A stretch of DNA of 64,000 nucleotides from CAVQXR01 sp963717955 (GCA_963717955.1 CAVQXR010000001.1:186001-250000); one strand, 5' to 3'. Shown: positions 48,652 to 58,852, numbered from the stretch's first letter. Program-made: numbers and translations. Notes: generated by a model from the letters alone, not told the origin.

Positions 48652-49543
48652 GTGGGGATCACGATCGCGCTCGGACTCGCAGCCGCGGTCTGCTGGGGCG
48701 CCCCCGACCTCTGGCTCGCGCAGGCCGCGCGCAGGCTCGGGCCGTTCCCGGTCGTGTTCGGGTCGATCCTGATCGGCACCGTCCTCGTCCTCCCGGGCGC
48801 GCTCTTCATCGATCTGCCGCAGGAATGGCCCTGGGAGGCGATCGCCCTCGTCCTGCTCCTCGGCCCGTTCCAGGTCATTGCCTACCAGTTCGGCTTCATG
48901 GCGTTCCGCGGCGGCGCTGTCTCGATCGTCGCGCCGATCATCGCCTGCGAGGGGGGCATCGCGGCGCTGTTCGTGATCGCCGGGGGAGAGCGTGTCGACC
49001 CGCTCCTGGCCGTCTTCCTGCCGATCGCGATCGTCGGCGTCGTCTTCGCCGCGATGGGCGCCGGCGGAGGGAAGGCTGCCGTCGTGCCGGCGATCGCGTG
49101 TGCCGTGTCCTGGGGCGCGATCCTCGCGCTCAGCGCTCCCGTGGCCGACGACCTCGGCGCGTACTGGGGCTTCCTCCTCACCCGGCTCTGGGCTCTCGCG
49201 GTGATGATCCCGTTCGCGCTGCGCAAGGGCGCGGCACGCGCATGGCTCGACGATCGGTGGCGCGTCGCGGCCTGGGGCGTGGGGGACACGGCCGCCTATC
49301 TTCTCTTCTTCATCGCCGCGGACCGCGGGCCGGTCGCGGTCGCGGGTGTGCTCGTCGCGCAGTTCGCGACCGTCGCGGCGATCGTCGCGGATGGTGTTCG
49401 GCCGGGAGCGTCTGCGGCCGCGCCAGCTCGTGGGGATCTCGCTCGTCATCGCGGCGGTCACGGGCATCGCCGCGCGTCGGCGGCTGAGCCGGGCCGAGCC
49501 CGCCGTCCGGTCGCACCGCGATCCTTGCGTCGATGGCTTCTGA
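48652..49543 (+). CDS. EamA-family transporter, one frameshift
   Basis: About 296 residues; GTG 48652 follows TAGGGT (48640-48645) by six bases, and that box is the end of repeat E2. 'GITIALGLAAAVCWGAPDLW' and 'GAVSIVAPIIACEGGIAALF' are EamA-like. An extra G near 49391 shifts the frame just before 'MVFGRERLRPRQLVGISLVI', the characteristic last E-R-L motif. It ends overlapping the next gene by 11 bases. Confidence 0.82.
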
Positions 49544-50635
49544 AGAGCGGACCGTCGTCGTACGCTCGCGCACGGTCCTGACCATCGTCGGCATCCTCCT
49601 CGCGGTGACGCTCGTGCTCTGGGTCGTGGTCGCGACCCGGGGCGTGCTCGCGTGGATCCTGATCGCGGCCTTTCTCGCACTCGCGCTGAACCCGCTCGTC
49701 GAGCGGCTCGTCTCGCGCGGGGATCTCGCGCGGTCGCGCCGCCCTGGTCGCCTTCTTCATCGCGCTCGTGGTCGTCGGCGGGATCGCCTACCTGCTCACG
49801 CCCCCGCTCGTTCGGCAGGTCGGCGACTTCGTCGACGCCGTCCCGGATCTCGTGACCGAGCTGACCCGCGGCGAGGGCCCCCTCGGGTTCCTGCAGGAGC
49901 GACTACCAGATCGTCGATCGGATCCGCGAGGCGATCCGCGACCAGGGCGCCGGCAGCTTCCTCGGCTTCACCGACATCGGCCTCTCGCTGGCGCGCAGCG
50001 TCCTGACCGCCGTCGTCGGCGTCGTCACGATCGGCTTCCTCACCTTGTTCATGGTGCTCGAAGGACACCGGATCGTCGGCACGCTGCTCGACCTCGTCCC
50101 GGAGACGGTGCGTCCGAGCTGGGAGCGCGTCCTCCGCGGCGTCTACCGGACGGTCGGCGGTTACGTCACCGGCAACATCGTGATCAGCATCATCGCGGGA
50201 GGGATCTCGACCGCCGTGTTCTTCGCGGTCGGGCTCCCGTACGCCGTCCCGCTCGGCGTGCTCGTCGGGCTGTTCGATCTCGTCCCGCTCGCGGGCGCGA
50301 GCATCGCGGCGGTCGTCGTCCTGCTCGTCGCGCTCGCGACGGAGGGCTGGGTGATCGGCGCTCGTCGTCGGAGTGTTCCTGCTCGTCTACCAGCAGGTCG
50401 AGAACCATCTGCTCCAGCCCGCTGATCTACGGTCGGACGGTGCAGCTCTCGCCGCTCGTCGTCCTCTGCTCGGTGCTGATCGGGGCGGAGCTCGCCGGGC
50501 GTCATCGGCGCGCTGATCGCGATCCCCACGGCCGGGTCGCTGCTCGTGATCGCGAACGAGGTGCTCGCCATCCGTCGCGAACGGGGCGAGACCGTCGCCG
50601 CCCTCGCCCCCGACGTTCCGCCCGACACGTCCTAG
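49533..50635 (+). CDS. AI-2E family transporter, frameshifted
   Basis: About 365 residues, eight membrane helices. From ATG 49533: 'VLTIVGILLAVTLVLWVV', 'ILIAAFLALALNPLVERLVS', then in other frames 'LVAFFIALVVVGGIAYLLTP', 'FLTLFMVLEGHRIVGTLLDL', 'TVGGYVTGNIVISIIAGGIS', 'YAVPLGVLVGLFDLVPLAGA' and 'YGRTVQLSPLVVLCSVLIG'. The P-L-x-G and V-Q-L-S-P motifs are diagnostic of the AI-2E/TqsA (UPF0118) family. At least five single-base shifts occur (near 49738, 49905, 50360, 50420, 50500). Confidence 0.88.
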
Positions 50636-50743
50636 GGCCCGATTGGGCCCGGGAGATTCGAGCCTCGGACCGTCGGCTCAGGGTCGATCTCTCGAGGCTG
50701 CGTCCTTCCGCACTATCCTTTCGAGCGCAGAGAGGGAGGGCAT

Positions 50744-52859
50744 GTGCTGGAGGCCGATCCTCGCATCGGCACCGAGATCGGTGGGTACCGGATCGAGGCG
50801 CTGCTGCGCCGAAGCGGGAGGGCGGTCGTCTACCGCGCGCACGACGTGCGACTGGAGCGGACGGTTGCGCTCGAGCTTCTGAGTGCCGAGCTCTCCGCCG
50901 ACCAGCGGTTCCGGGAGCGGTTCCTGCGCGAGTGGCACGTCTCTGCCTCGCTCGACCATCCGAGCATCGTCCCCGTCATCCAGGCCGGTGAGGCGGAGGG
51001 GCATCTATACGTCGCGATGGGCCTCGTCGAGGGCGCCGACCTCGCGAGTCTGCTCGCGCGCAGCGGGCCACTCGACCTCGGCCGTTCGCTTGCGATCGTC
51101 GCCCGGCTGGCCGAGGCACTGGATACGGCGAGATGGAGTCGGGGTCTGATGCACGGGAGCCTGACTCCGAGCGAGGTCCTCGTCGCATCGGCCGTGGACA
51201 CCGACTCACGCGAGCAGGTGTTTCTCTTCGGCTTCGGGTTGAGGCGGGAGCTCCCCGCTGGAGCGGGGCTGGGGGACGCCGCCCGGCGGCTCGGCACGAT
51301 CGACTACCTCGCCCCCGAGCAGATCGAGGGGACGTCCGTCAGCCCACGCACCGACGTCTACGCGCTGGGCTGCGTGCTCTTCGAGTGCCTGACCGGCGGG
51401 CCTCCGTTCAAGCGGGACTCACCGGAGGCGGTCCTGGAGGCCCACCTCCACACCCAACCGCCCGCTGCGACCCGCTCGTGTCCGGGTCTCCCTACCTTGA
51501 TCGACCGAGTGATCGCGAAGGCGCTGTCGAAGTGGCCCGAGGAGCGGTACTCGACCTGCGCGGAGCTTGCAACGGCCGCACAGGCCGCGCTTGCGCCAGG
51601 GGAGCAGCCCGAACGAGCCCCCGACGACGAGCGCCTCTCCCCGACCGCACTGCCGCCGCATGCTCTCGGAGCACCTGACGGGGCCTCGGTCGTCGAGCCC
51701 GACTCGTTGGCGCAGGGCGTTCGGAGGCGCCCACGGAGGGCGATCGCAGCGATCGGCCTTGCCGTTCTCCCGGCCGCACTCGTGGCCGGCGTCTTCTTGC
51801 TCACCGGGGGAGATACGGGCGGGAACGAGACGGCGGCTCCGGCGTCGCCCGGCCTGGGAGCGGCGGGTGAGGTCGCTGCCCTGGCAGGGCAAGCGAACGC
51901 CGAGCCTCCGGCCCGGACCGAGCCGCCACGTGCGCCCGCGGCCGAGCCGGTCGGCGACGGCTCGCTCGGCTCGGGCTCGCTCGTCCGCATCGATGCAAGG
52001 TCAGGAGAGATCCTCGCCAGGGTCGCGATGCCGCACCCCCACGCCCTGGCCTCAAGCGGCGGTTCGATCTGGGCGCTCGGTCGCGAGGACCCCGGGGAAA
52101 GCCTGCTTTTGGTTCGCGTCGAGCGCGGCAACGAACGCCGTCACCGAGATCTTCGACGGCGGCGTTTCCGCGACCTTGCCGCCGTGGCTTGCCGCGGCGG
52201 GGGGAAGCGCCTGGGTCGTAGACGAGAGCGGGGCGGTGCATCGCTTTGCTCCGGGCGCGAGTCGTGCCGAGCCGGTCGAGCTCGAAGCCAACGGCGCGAG
52301 GTTCCACTCCGCGTTCTCGGCAGGAGGCTCGCTCTGGGCCTCGTCGGGTGGATCGCCGCCGGTTCTCCTGCGGATCGATCCAGCCACGGGGCGGGTACTC
52401 GAGCGGATCCTCGGCGTCGACGACGTCGTGGCAGCCGGTCCCGGGTTCGTGTGGGCGGTCTGGTTCCAGTGGCCGGTCTACCCGAAGGACGTCGGGCCCG
52501 GCATCGTGCGCATCGACACGGAGACGCATGCAACCACGCCGATCGGCGCGCTGGAGTTCCCGTGGGGCGAGTTCACGGTCGCACGCGGAGCAGTGTGGGC
52601 ATCGAGCCCGGACGACGGCACGATCGTTCGCCTGGATCCCGTGACCGGGGAGGAGAACCAGCGGATCCGTGTCGGGCGGGCGCCCGTCGCGCTTGCGGCC
52701 GGGGCCGGCGCCGTCTGGGCGGCGATCCCTGACGACGGCGCGGTCGTGCGGTACGACCTCGCGACCGGCCGGACCGAGACGATCGACCTCGGCGGGACGC
52801 CCCGCGACCTCGTCTTCGCCCGTGGCTCGGTCTGGGCGGCGGTGGAGATCGTCAGCTAG
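50744..52859 (+). CDS. Membrane-anchored pseudokinase with extracellular beta-propeller, one frameshift
   Basis: About 704 residues from GTG 50744. Residues 10-270 have the protein-kinase fold ('IGGYRIEALLRRSGRAVVYRA', 'DVYALGCVLFECLTG'), but catalytic residues are gone: the VAIK lysine is Glu ('VALELL'), HRDLKxxN is 'HGSLTPSEV', and DFG is 'FGFG'. After a Pro-rich linker comes one helix ('AIAAIGLAVLPAALVAGVFLL', near 335) and then repeated W-A-x motifs ('GGSIWALG', 'GGSAWVVDE', 'GAVWAAIPDDG') of a beta-propeller outside the cell. One extra base near 52115 shifts the frame. Probably a PASTA-kinase-like sensor that scaffolds rather than phosphorylates. Confidence 0.85.
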
Positions 52860-52916
52860 AGAGCGGCAGGCACGAGGACCCACGTGACGGCCACGACGAA
52901 CCTCATGATTCGCGGC

Positions 52917-52972
52917 TGCTTCTCGATGCGCCTGGGAGGATTCGAACCTCCGACCGTCGGCTTAGAAGGCCG
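52917..52972. repeat. Left attachment site: tRNA-Arg 3'-half duplicate (56-bp direct repeat)
   Basis: These 56 bases are identical to 59300-59355, where they form the 3' half of an intact tRNA-Arg plus ten flanking bases. Here the tRNA 5' half is absent, so this is an attL-type scar rather than a tRNA gene. To its right, four near-repeats of TGTTCCCG/TGTTCACG (52989-53020) resemble recombinase arm-site iterons. Confidence 0.85.
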
Positions 52973-53524
52973 GTCGGAGCGTTCCTGGCTGTTCCCGCCT
53001 GTTCACGGCTGTTCCCGGTTTCCCGCTCAACCATGCGGTTTCCGTCAGGCTTCTACCCCAGAGTTCTACCCATGACGGGCGAAGCGGGGCACACGGGACC
53101 ACGCTCCTGTGTGGGCATATCTGCACCCGTGGAGGCACGCCTCCCCCCTGCGGGAGGAAGCGGGCGCGGGACTCCTGTGCCGGCCAGAGCGACTACAGAG
53201 TTGTCTTTGTCCACGACTGCCTCTCGAGCGACAGTACGCTCGCCCCGCCGAATCTCCATTCCACGACCTGCCCGCAACTCACCGTCCATTGCGATCTCGC
53301 ATCCATTTCGAGAGCCACGCGTCAAGCACCTGCTGCTCTTTTTCGCGTGCGAGATCGTGGTCGTCGACTTTGGCGGTGCAGAGGTCGTGGTGCGCGATCT
53401 GCGTCCGGAGCGACCCCCTCCCCCCTGACACGCAGGCGACGGCCGGGATTCCTATCCGGGGTGCCCCGACGGGGGATTCCATTGGGCACTAATGGGCGCT
53501 CTGGCCTGGCGCTAACCTGCTGGC
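52973..53524. other. Low-density left flank of the island
   Basis: No convincing complete gene. It holds the TGTTCCCG iterons next to attL, and a fragment ending at 53428 that reads 'CEIVVVDFGGAEVVVRDLR'. A paralogous fragment lies near 54672-54750 ('FEIVLVDIGGTEVVVHDLH'), and both are followed by CCTATCCGGGG, so this is a duplicated, decayed gene. A -10 box TAACCT (53513-53518) for the cupin gene ends the region. Confidence 0.5.
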
Positions 53525-54247
53525 ATGGCCGACTCGCCTCAGAACACATGGAAAGTCACGCACCTGGACCAGTTGCCGCGGGTCGCAAACGGAAGCCTCT
53601 GGCGGCCCGTCCGGCGACAGCTCGGTGTGACGGGCTTCGGCATCAACGCGTATACGGCCGAGGAGATCGGTGCTGACCTCATCGAGCCCCACGACGAGAC
53701 GAGCGTCGGCTCGGGGCGCCACGAAGAGGTCTACCTCGTTGTCGAGGGCACGGCACGATTCCGGGTCGCGGACTCCGACCTCGAGGCGCCCAGAGGCACG
53801 TTCGTGTTCGTACCGCCCGGTGTACACCGCGAGGCGACGGCCGGTGCAGCTCCGACCACGGTCGTCGTCGTCGGGGGCCGCCCCGGCTCCGCCCTACCCG
53901 TGTCGCCGTTCGAGTACTGGTACGCGGCAGAACCGGCCTACCAGGCAGGCGACTTCGAGGAGGCGGTCGCGATCGCCAGCGACGGCTTGGTCGATTACCC
54001 CGACCACCCACACCTGAACTACCAGCTGGCCTGCTACGAAGCTCGCGCGGGGAATGCCGACGCCGCCCTGGCGCACCTGGAGGTCGCCTCCCGTGACGAG
54101 CGTGTGCCCGGCTGGGCGGCGGACGACGAGGACTTTACGAGCCTTCGCGGCGACGAGCGTTTCACCCGGTTAATGCAGTCCGGCACGTCGAGCCCATCAG
54201 CGCAAACCAAGACCGCCGATCGGCAACCTCACGCCGGCCTAGCGTGA
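53525..54247 (+). CDS. Cupin protein with C-terminal TPR-like region
   Basis: 240 residues; ATG 53525 lies six bases after TAACCT. The cupin barrel (about 35-125) has 'SGRHEEVYLVVEGTARFRVA', with the metal-ligand spacing G-x-H-x-E, and 'APRGTFVFVPPGVHREATAG', with the second-motif His. The C-terminal part ('AYQAGDFEEAVAIASDGLVDYPDHPHLNYQLACYEARAG') is a pair of TPR helices. It resembles actinobacterial cupin-domain proteins of unknown substrate. It is intact although its surroundings are decayed. Confidence 0.8.
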   Translation: MADSPQNTWKVTHLDQLPRVANGSLWRPVRRQLGVTGFGINAYTAEEIGADLIEPHDETSVGSGRHEEVYLVVEGTARFRVADSDLEAPRGTFVFVPPGVHREATAGAAPTTVVVVGGRPGSALPVSPFEYWYAAEPAYQAGDFEEAVAIASDGLVDYPDHPHLNYQLACYEARAGNADAALAHLEVASRDERVPGWAADDEDFTSLRGDERFTRLMQSGTSSPSAQTKTADRQPHAGLA

Positions 54248-54831
54248 CCGGCAGTTACAACACGTGGCGCTGGCTGCTGTGGCCGTTCTGCGATCGATAA
54301 CGACGGCGGCGGGGACATCGACTGCGCCGGCCCCGACTGCGCCGGGTCACCCGACTGTGCATCGGCCCGCATCACAGCTGTGGCCTCCGTGGCCCTGAAC
54401 GGTGATCACTCGTTTGTCGCCGTCGTCATGACGCGCCACGACTGCCAGCAGCGACGGCCAGACCAGGCTGCCGCACCCTTGACCGCCCCCGCCTCCGGCC
54501 AGGCGCGTCTCCTCAGCGGGGTCAGACCTCAGCCCCCAGCACCCGGACACGCGCCTTCTTGACGTCTCGCAAACGGATCCCCCCTCCGGGTTCACGAGTT
54601 CTACCTCGGCTCGAGAGCACCGAGCGCGAGCGAGGCGAGATGCTGCACGACGGCCGGGGTGGCGGGGAAGGTTTGAGATCGTGCTGGTGGACATCGGTGG
54701 CACGGAGGTCGTGGTACACGATCTCCACCTTCGGCGACCCATCCCCCTGAGCGCGCGGCGGCGGGCAGGACCCTATCCGGGGGGAGACGCTCCCGTGAAC
54801 ACGAAGAAGAACGCTAAAGGATGAGACGTAG
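54248..54831. other. Gene fragments inside the island
   Basis: Near 54300-54365 a frame reads 'GDIDCAGPDCAGSPDCAS', like the Asp/Cys-rich calcium repeats of secreted proteins, but a stop lies just upstream. At 54672-54750 'FEIVLVDIGGTEVVVHDLH' repeats the fragment at 53340-53428. Neither has a complete reading frame. Confidence 0.45.
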
Positions 54832-54996
54832 ATGCCGTGGGACAGGAGGCCGGGAGGCCCGGTCATCGACAGGGCGGTGTGGAACGCGAACCAGGCTGCA
54901 TACACGAGGTGGGCGTGGGCCCGGAGGGGGTGGGCGTTCCTCGTCCTCGTTGTGGTCCTGCTCCTGGTCTGGGCGGTTCACGCCCTGGCGACGTGA
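54832..54996 (+). CDS. 54-residue single-span membrane peptide
   Basis: ATG 54832 to TGA 54996. A polar, Trp/Arg-rich N-terminal half ('MPWDRRPGGPVIDRAVWNAN') is followed by one strong helix 'GWAFLVLVVVLLLVWAVHAL' and a two-residue tail. An AAAGGA lies 11 bases upstream. I do not recognise a family. Composition and the clean stop make it more credible than the overlapping frames. Confidence 0.45.
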   Translation: MPWDRRPGGPVIDRAVWNANQAAYTRWAWARRGWAFLVLVVVLLLVWAVHALAT

Positions 54997-55465
54997 CCGA
55001 GAGGAGAGATTGGAGCGGTACGACCCCTGGCCGCGGCCGGCTTTCCGGTAGACGGCCGTCGAGGCGGCCGCGGAGCAGCGCGGTCGAGTTCGCCGGGGCA
55101 GCCGAGTAGATCTCGATCTGGTTGAGCCAGCTGGCGTGTACTGGCAGAGGACGTGGACGAGGTTCGGCAGCTGCCCTGGAGCGGCCGCAGACACATGCCC
55201 GACGGCCGGGGACCGCGGCGGGCCAGTCTTCCGCCAACCGTCCGGGATCACACTGCCGGTCGCGCGGTCGGAAAGCCCTGCAGTGGCTCCACGCCGAGGC
55301 ATTGCGGCTCGGGCTCGCCTGCCAAGATCGGTAGCGGCTCCCTCCAACCTAGGGAAGTCTCCCGATGCGCCCCGGGGGGCCGGCCCCGTAGCTTCAGGCA
55401 AGGCTTCTACGGAAGCCATGGAGACCGCAACCAGCGGTCGGAAGGTATAGGAAAGGGAGCCCCAA
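54997..55465. other. Region with remnant of a LuxR-ATPase gene end
   Basis: Bases 55289-55335 read 'HAEALRLGLACQDR' plus TAG, nearly identical to the last residues of the intact regulator ending at 58796 ('SAEAVRLGLAGQDR'). Nothing else in the 469 bases forms a recognisable gene. It suggests an earlier second copy of the regulator, now lost except for its tail. An AGGAAAGGGAG Shine-Dalgarno for the next gene closes it. Confidence 0.5.
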
Positions 55466-56014
55466 ATGAATCACAACACACGATTCCGATCGAGGCGAAC
55501 GATAGTGCTCGGGCTTGTGGCCGCCACCGCGATCGTTCCCACATCGGCGACGGCGGGGTCGGCGGTGCAGTATTCGCCGCCTCCTGGGGCGACGCTCGAG
55601 CCGGCCGCGGGGTCGGCGGGGCAGTTCTCGCTCCCGCCTGGGGCCACGCTCGAGCCGGGCGCGGGGTCGGCGGGGCAGTTCTCGCTCCCGCCTGGGGCCA
55701 CGCTCGAGCCGGGCGCGGGGTCGGCGGGGCAGTTCTCGCTCCCGCCTGGGGCCACGCTCGAGCCGGGCGCGGGGTCGGCGGGGCAGCCTGCGTTGTCCCC
55801 TGAAGCCGCGACTGAACCAACCACGGGGCCGACAGCAGACCCCACCGCAGCTCAGGATACGCCAGCGCTGAACCGCCCAGGGATCGAGAGCCAGGGCGGG
55901 CTCGACTGGGCCGATGCGGGCATCGGAGCTGGAATCGCGTTCGGAAGCATCCTCCTCCTTGGCGGCGCTCTGCTCCTGGTTAGAGGGCAGCGCCACCGGC
56001 TGGTAACGCACTGA
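55466..56014 (+). CDS. Secreted, membrane-anchored protein with 18-residue tandem repeats
   Basis: 182 residues from ATG 55466 with a strong Shine-Dalgarno. A signal peptide ('RRTIVLGLVAATAIVPTSATA') precedes four 18-residue units, consensus GSAGQFSLPPGATLEPGA, then a Thr/Pro-rich spacer and a C-terminal helix 'IGAGIAFGSILLLGGALLLV' with tail RGQRHRLVTH. The layout is that of a small cell-surface stalk anchored by its C-terminus. No known family. It belongs to the island. Confidence 0.75.
   Translation: MNHNTRFRSRRTIVLGLVAATAIVPTSATAGSAVQYSPPPGATLEPAAGSAGQFSLPPGATLEPGAGSAGQFSLPPGATLEPGAGSAGQFSLPPGATLEPGAGSAGQPALSPEAATEPTTGPTADPTAAQDTPALNRPGIESQGGLDWADAGIGAGIAFGSILLLGGALLLVRGQRHRLVTH
55556..55771 (+). 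repeat. Tandem 54-bp repeat, four units
   Basis: Units start at 55556, 55610, 55664 and 55718, with a partial fifth from 55772. Units 2-4 are almost identical at the DNA level; unit 1 has diverged (GSAVQYSPPPGATLEPAA). The length is a multiple of three, so all six frames stay open across it. Recent slippage or unequal crossing-over is implied. Confidence 0.9.
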
Positions 56015-56153
56015 AGGGCAGCCTTCGCAGAAAGGTGCGGGCGGGTCTACGGCCCGCCCGCACCTGGAGCCGATCCTGGCCATTCAGAGCGAGTCAGGCA
56101 TTCAGGGGCCGGTAGACTGTGTGGCCGTTGGTACGAGGGGAGCGCCGAGACAC

Positions 56154-58796
56154 ATGGGCGTAGTCGAAGCTGGTTCGTCCGATAGGCGGAGCGAGCTGCT
56201 CGAGCGGTCTCGCCAGTTTGCGGCGCTGGGTGAGTCCCTAGGCGCTGTCCTCGGTGGCTCGCGCGGGCGGCTTGTGCTCGTGGGAGGCGAGGCGGGAGTC
56301 GGCAAGACGGCGCTCGTGAGCCGGTTCTGCGAGGAGCGCGGCCGGCCTCCGCGGATCCTGTGGAGCGCCTGCGACGCTCTGTTCACGCCGCGTCCGCTCG
56401 GGCCGCTGCTGGACGTCGCGGAGGTCACAGGCGGTGAGCTCGCGGAGCTGGTCGTGAGCGGCGCCCGACCGCACGAGGTCGCAGCGGCGCTCATGCGCGA
56501 GCTGCGGACGCGGGCGCCGACGATCATGGTCATCGAAGACCTACACTGGGCAGACGAGGCCACGCTCGACGTGCTGAAGCTGCTCGTTCGCAGAATCGAG
56601 GGGGTTCGCGCACTCGTTCTGGCCAGCTACCGCGACGAGGAGCTCGACCGCGACCACCCGCTTCGGCTCGTGCTCGGCGAGCTCTCGAGCAGCCCGGCGG
56701 TCGAGCGGCTCAAGATCGAGCCGCTCTCGCCGGGGGCGGTAGCGACGCTTGCCGAGCCCCACGGCGTGAACCCGGACGAGCTCTACCGCAAGACGGCGGG
56801 AAATCCGTTCTTCGTCACCGAGGTGTTGGCGGCAGGCGAGGACGAGATCCCGGACACCGTCAGAGACGCCGTGCTTGCTCGCGCCGCGCGGCTGAGCTCG
56901 GGAGCGAGCACGTTGCTCGAGGCAGCGGCGGTCGTGCCGCCCCCGGTCGAGCTCTGGCTCCTCGAGACGCTTGCAGCGGATGCCTTCGACCACCTGGACG
57001 AATGCCTGACCTCCGGGATGCTCACGGCCGCCCCGGCAAGCGTGGCATTCCGCCACGAGCTCGCACGCCTCGCCGTCGAAGAGTCGCTGGTACCCAACCG
57101 GAGGCTCGCTCTTCATCAGAAGGCGCTCGCGGCACTCGCCGACTCACCCACCGGCGCACCCGAGCTTGCACGGCTCGCCCACCACGCCGAAGCGGCTGGT
57201 GACCGGGAGGCGGTTCTCGAGTTCGCGCCGGCAGCGGCGGCTCAGGCCGCTGCGCACGGCGCGCACCTCGAGGCCGCTGCCCAGTACGCACGGGCGCTGC
57301 GGTTCGCGGAGGAGCAGCCGTTGGAGGCGCGGGCCGAGCTCCTCAAGCGCCGCGCGTTCGAGTGCTACCTGACCGACCTGGCGGACGAGGCCGCTGAGGC
57401 GCAGAAGGGCGCCATCGACTGCTACCGAGGGCTTGGCGACCAGCGCAGTGAGGGGGACGCGCTGCGCGGACTCTCGGCCCTTCTCTGGTGTCCGGGTCGA
57501 GTAGCAGAGGCGGCGCAATCCGGCCACGAGGCCGTGGCTCTGCTCGAGCGGCTCCCGCCCGGACGCGAGCTCGCGTTGGCGTACAGCCAGGTGTTGCGGC
57601 TCTGCACTCTCGCCGAGGACGACGAGGGAGCGCTGGCCTGGGGCACAAGGGCGATCGAGCTCGCGCAGCGCCTCGACGATACCGAGGTCCTCAGCCACGC
57701 CCAGATCAGCATCGGTGCGATGGAGTTCCTGGCAAACGCGCCCGGGGGTCGCGAGAAGCTGGAGCGTAGCCTCGAGCTCGCCCAACAGGCAGAACTCCAC
57801 GATCACGTCGGGCACGCCTACCAACTCCTCGTGCGGGTTGCCCTTCACCACCGGTCGTACGCGCTCGTGAACCGATACCTCGAGGCCGGGCTCGAACAAT
57901 GCAATGAGCACGGCCTCGATCTCGGGCGCCTCTACCTGCTCGTCTACCGTGCCCGGGCAGAGCTCGACCAGGGGCGCTGGAGCGAGGCGGCCGCCTCGGC
58001 AGCCTTCGTGCTCCACGAGCGGTGCATCTCGACGACGCCCCGCACACTCGCCCTGGTCGTGCTCGGGCTGGTCCGAGCGCGTCGCGGCGAACCGGAGCAC
58101 CGGCCGCCGCTTGACGAGGCGCTCGCGCTGGCAGAGCCGACCGGAGAGCTGCCTCGGATCGCCCCGGTCGCAGCCGCGCGAGCCGAGGCCGCCTGGCTCG
58201 AAGGCGAGCACGAGGCGGTCGCGGACGCGACGCAGGCTGCCCTCGAATTCGCCGTGCAGCGCCGTGCTCCCTGGGTGATCGGTGAGCTCGCCTGCTGGCG
58301 CTGGCGCGCAGGGATCCCGGAAGAGATTCCAGCTGACCTGGCCGAACCGTACGCGCTCCAAATGTGGGGCGAATGGGCGCAGGCGGCAACGCTCTGGGCC
58401 GAGATCGGCTGCCCCTACGAGGCAGCCTTGGCGCTTGCTGACGCAGACGACGACGATGCCCTGCGCCGCGCCTTGGCCGAGTTCCAGCGACTGGGTGCCC
58501 GTCCCGCAGCGGCGATCGTCGCCCGCCGACTCCGTGAGCGTGGCGCCCGCGCCCTACCGCGGGGACCACGTCCCGCGACACGAAAGAATCCGGCGAACCT
58601 GACAGCACGCGAGCTCGAGGTGCTCACCCTCGTCGCGCAAGGCCTCCGCAACGCCGAGATTGCCGAGCGCCTCTTCCTCGCTCCGAAGACGGTCGACCAT
58701 CATGTCTCGGCGATTCTGCACAAGCTCAAGGTGCCCACGCGTGGCCACGCAAGCGCCGAAGCAGTGCGGCTCGGGCTCGCCGGCCAAGATCGGTAG
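56154..58796 (+). CDS. LAL-type large ATPase LuxR-family transcriptional regulator
   Basis: 880 residues from ATG 56154; GTG 56121 is possible but lies only two bases after TAGACT (56113-56118), too close to be transcribed in full. Walker A 'LVGGEAGVGKTALVSRF' near residue 45, Walker B 'IMVIEDLHWADEATLDVL' near 125. A long TPR-like helical region follows, then a LuxR HTH: 'LTARELEVLTLVAQGLRNAE', 'PKTVDHHVSAILHKL'. LAL proteins are large activators of secondary metabolism or surface genes. It follows the repeat protein, a possible target, within the island. Confidence 0.9.
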   Translation: MGVVEAGSSDRRSELLERSRQFAALGESLGAVLGGSRGRLVLVGGEAGVGKTALVSRFCEERGRPPRILWSACDALFTPRPLGPLLDVAEVTGGELAELVVSGARPHEVAAALMRELRTRAPTIMVIEDLHWADEATLDVLKLLVRRIEGVRALVLASYRDEELDRDHPLRLVLGELSSSPAVERLKIEPLSPGAVATLAEPHGVNPDELYRKTAGNPFFVTEVLAAGEDEIPDTVRDAVLARAARLSSGASTLLEAAAVVPPPVELWLLETLAADAFDHLDECLTSGMLTAAPASVAFRHELARLAVEESLVPNRRLALHQKALAALADSPTGAPELARLAHHAEAAGDREAVLEFAPAAAAQAAAHGAHLEAAAQYARALRFAEEQPLEARAELLKRRAFECYLTDLADEAAEAQKGAIDCYRGLGDQRSEGDALRGLSALLWCPGRVAEAAQSGHEAVALLERLPPGRELALAYSQVLRLCTLAEDDEGALAWGTRAIELAQRLDDTEVLSHAQISIGAMEFLANAPGGREKLERSLELAQQAELHDHVGHAYQLLVRVALHHRSYALVNRYLEAGLEQCNEHGLDLGRLYLLVYRARAELDQGRWSEAAASAAFVLHERCISTTPRTLALVVLGLVRARRGEPEHRPPLDEALALAEPTGELPRIAPVAAARAEAAWLEGEHEAVADATQAALEFAVQRRAPWVIGELACWRWRAGIPEEIPADLAEPYALQMWGEWAQAATLWAEIGCPYEAALALADADDDDALRRALAEFQRLGARPAAAIVARRLRERGARALPRGPRPATRKNPANLTARELEVLTLVAQGLRNAEIAERLFLAPKTVDHHVSAILHKLKVPTRGHASAEAVRLGLAGQDR

Positions 58797-58852
58797 GGTC
58801 CCGAAGCGCAAGCCGGCGAACGCCTGCTTCCACTCGCCCGTGCGGTACCTCA

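Noticed and set aside
52926..52972. A second tRNA-Arg gene
   Set aside because: Only the 3' half is present and the 5' acceptor and D arm are missing. It is the attachment-site duplicate.
55556..55795. CRISPR-like array
   Set aside because: The 54-bp units are adjacent, with no unique spacers, and encode an 18-residue protein repeat in frame.
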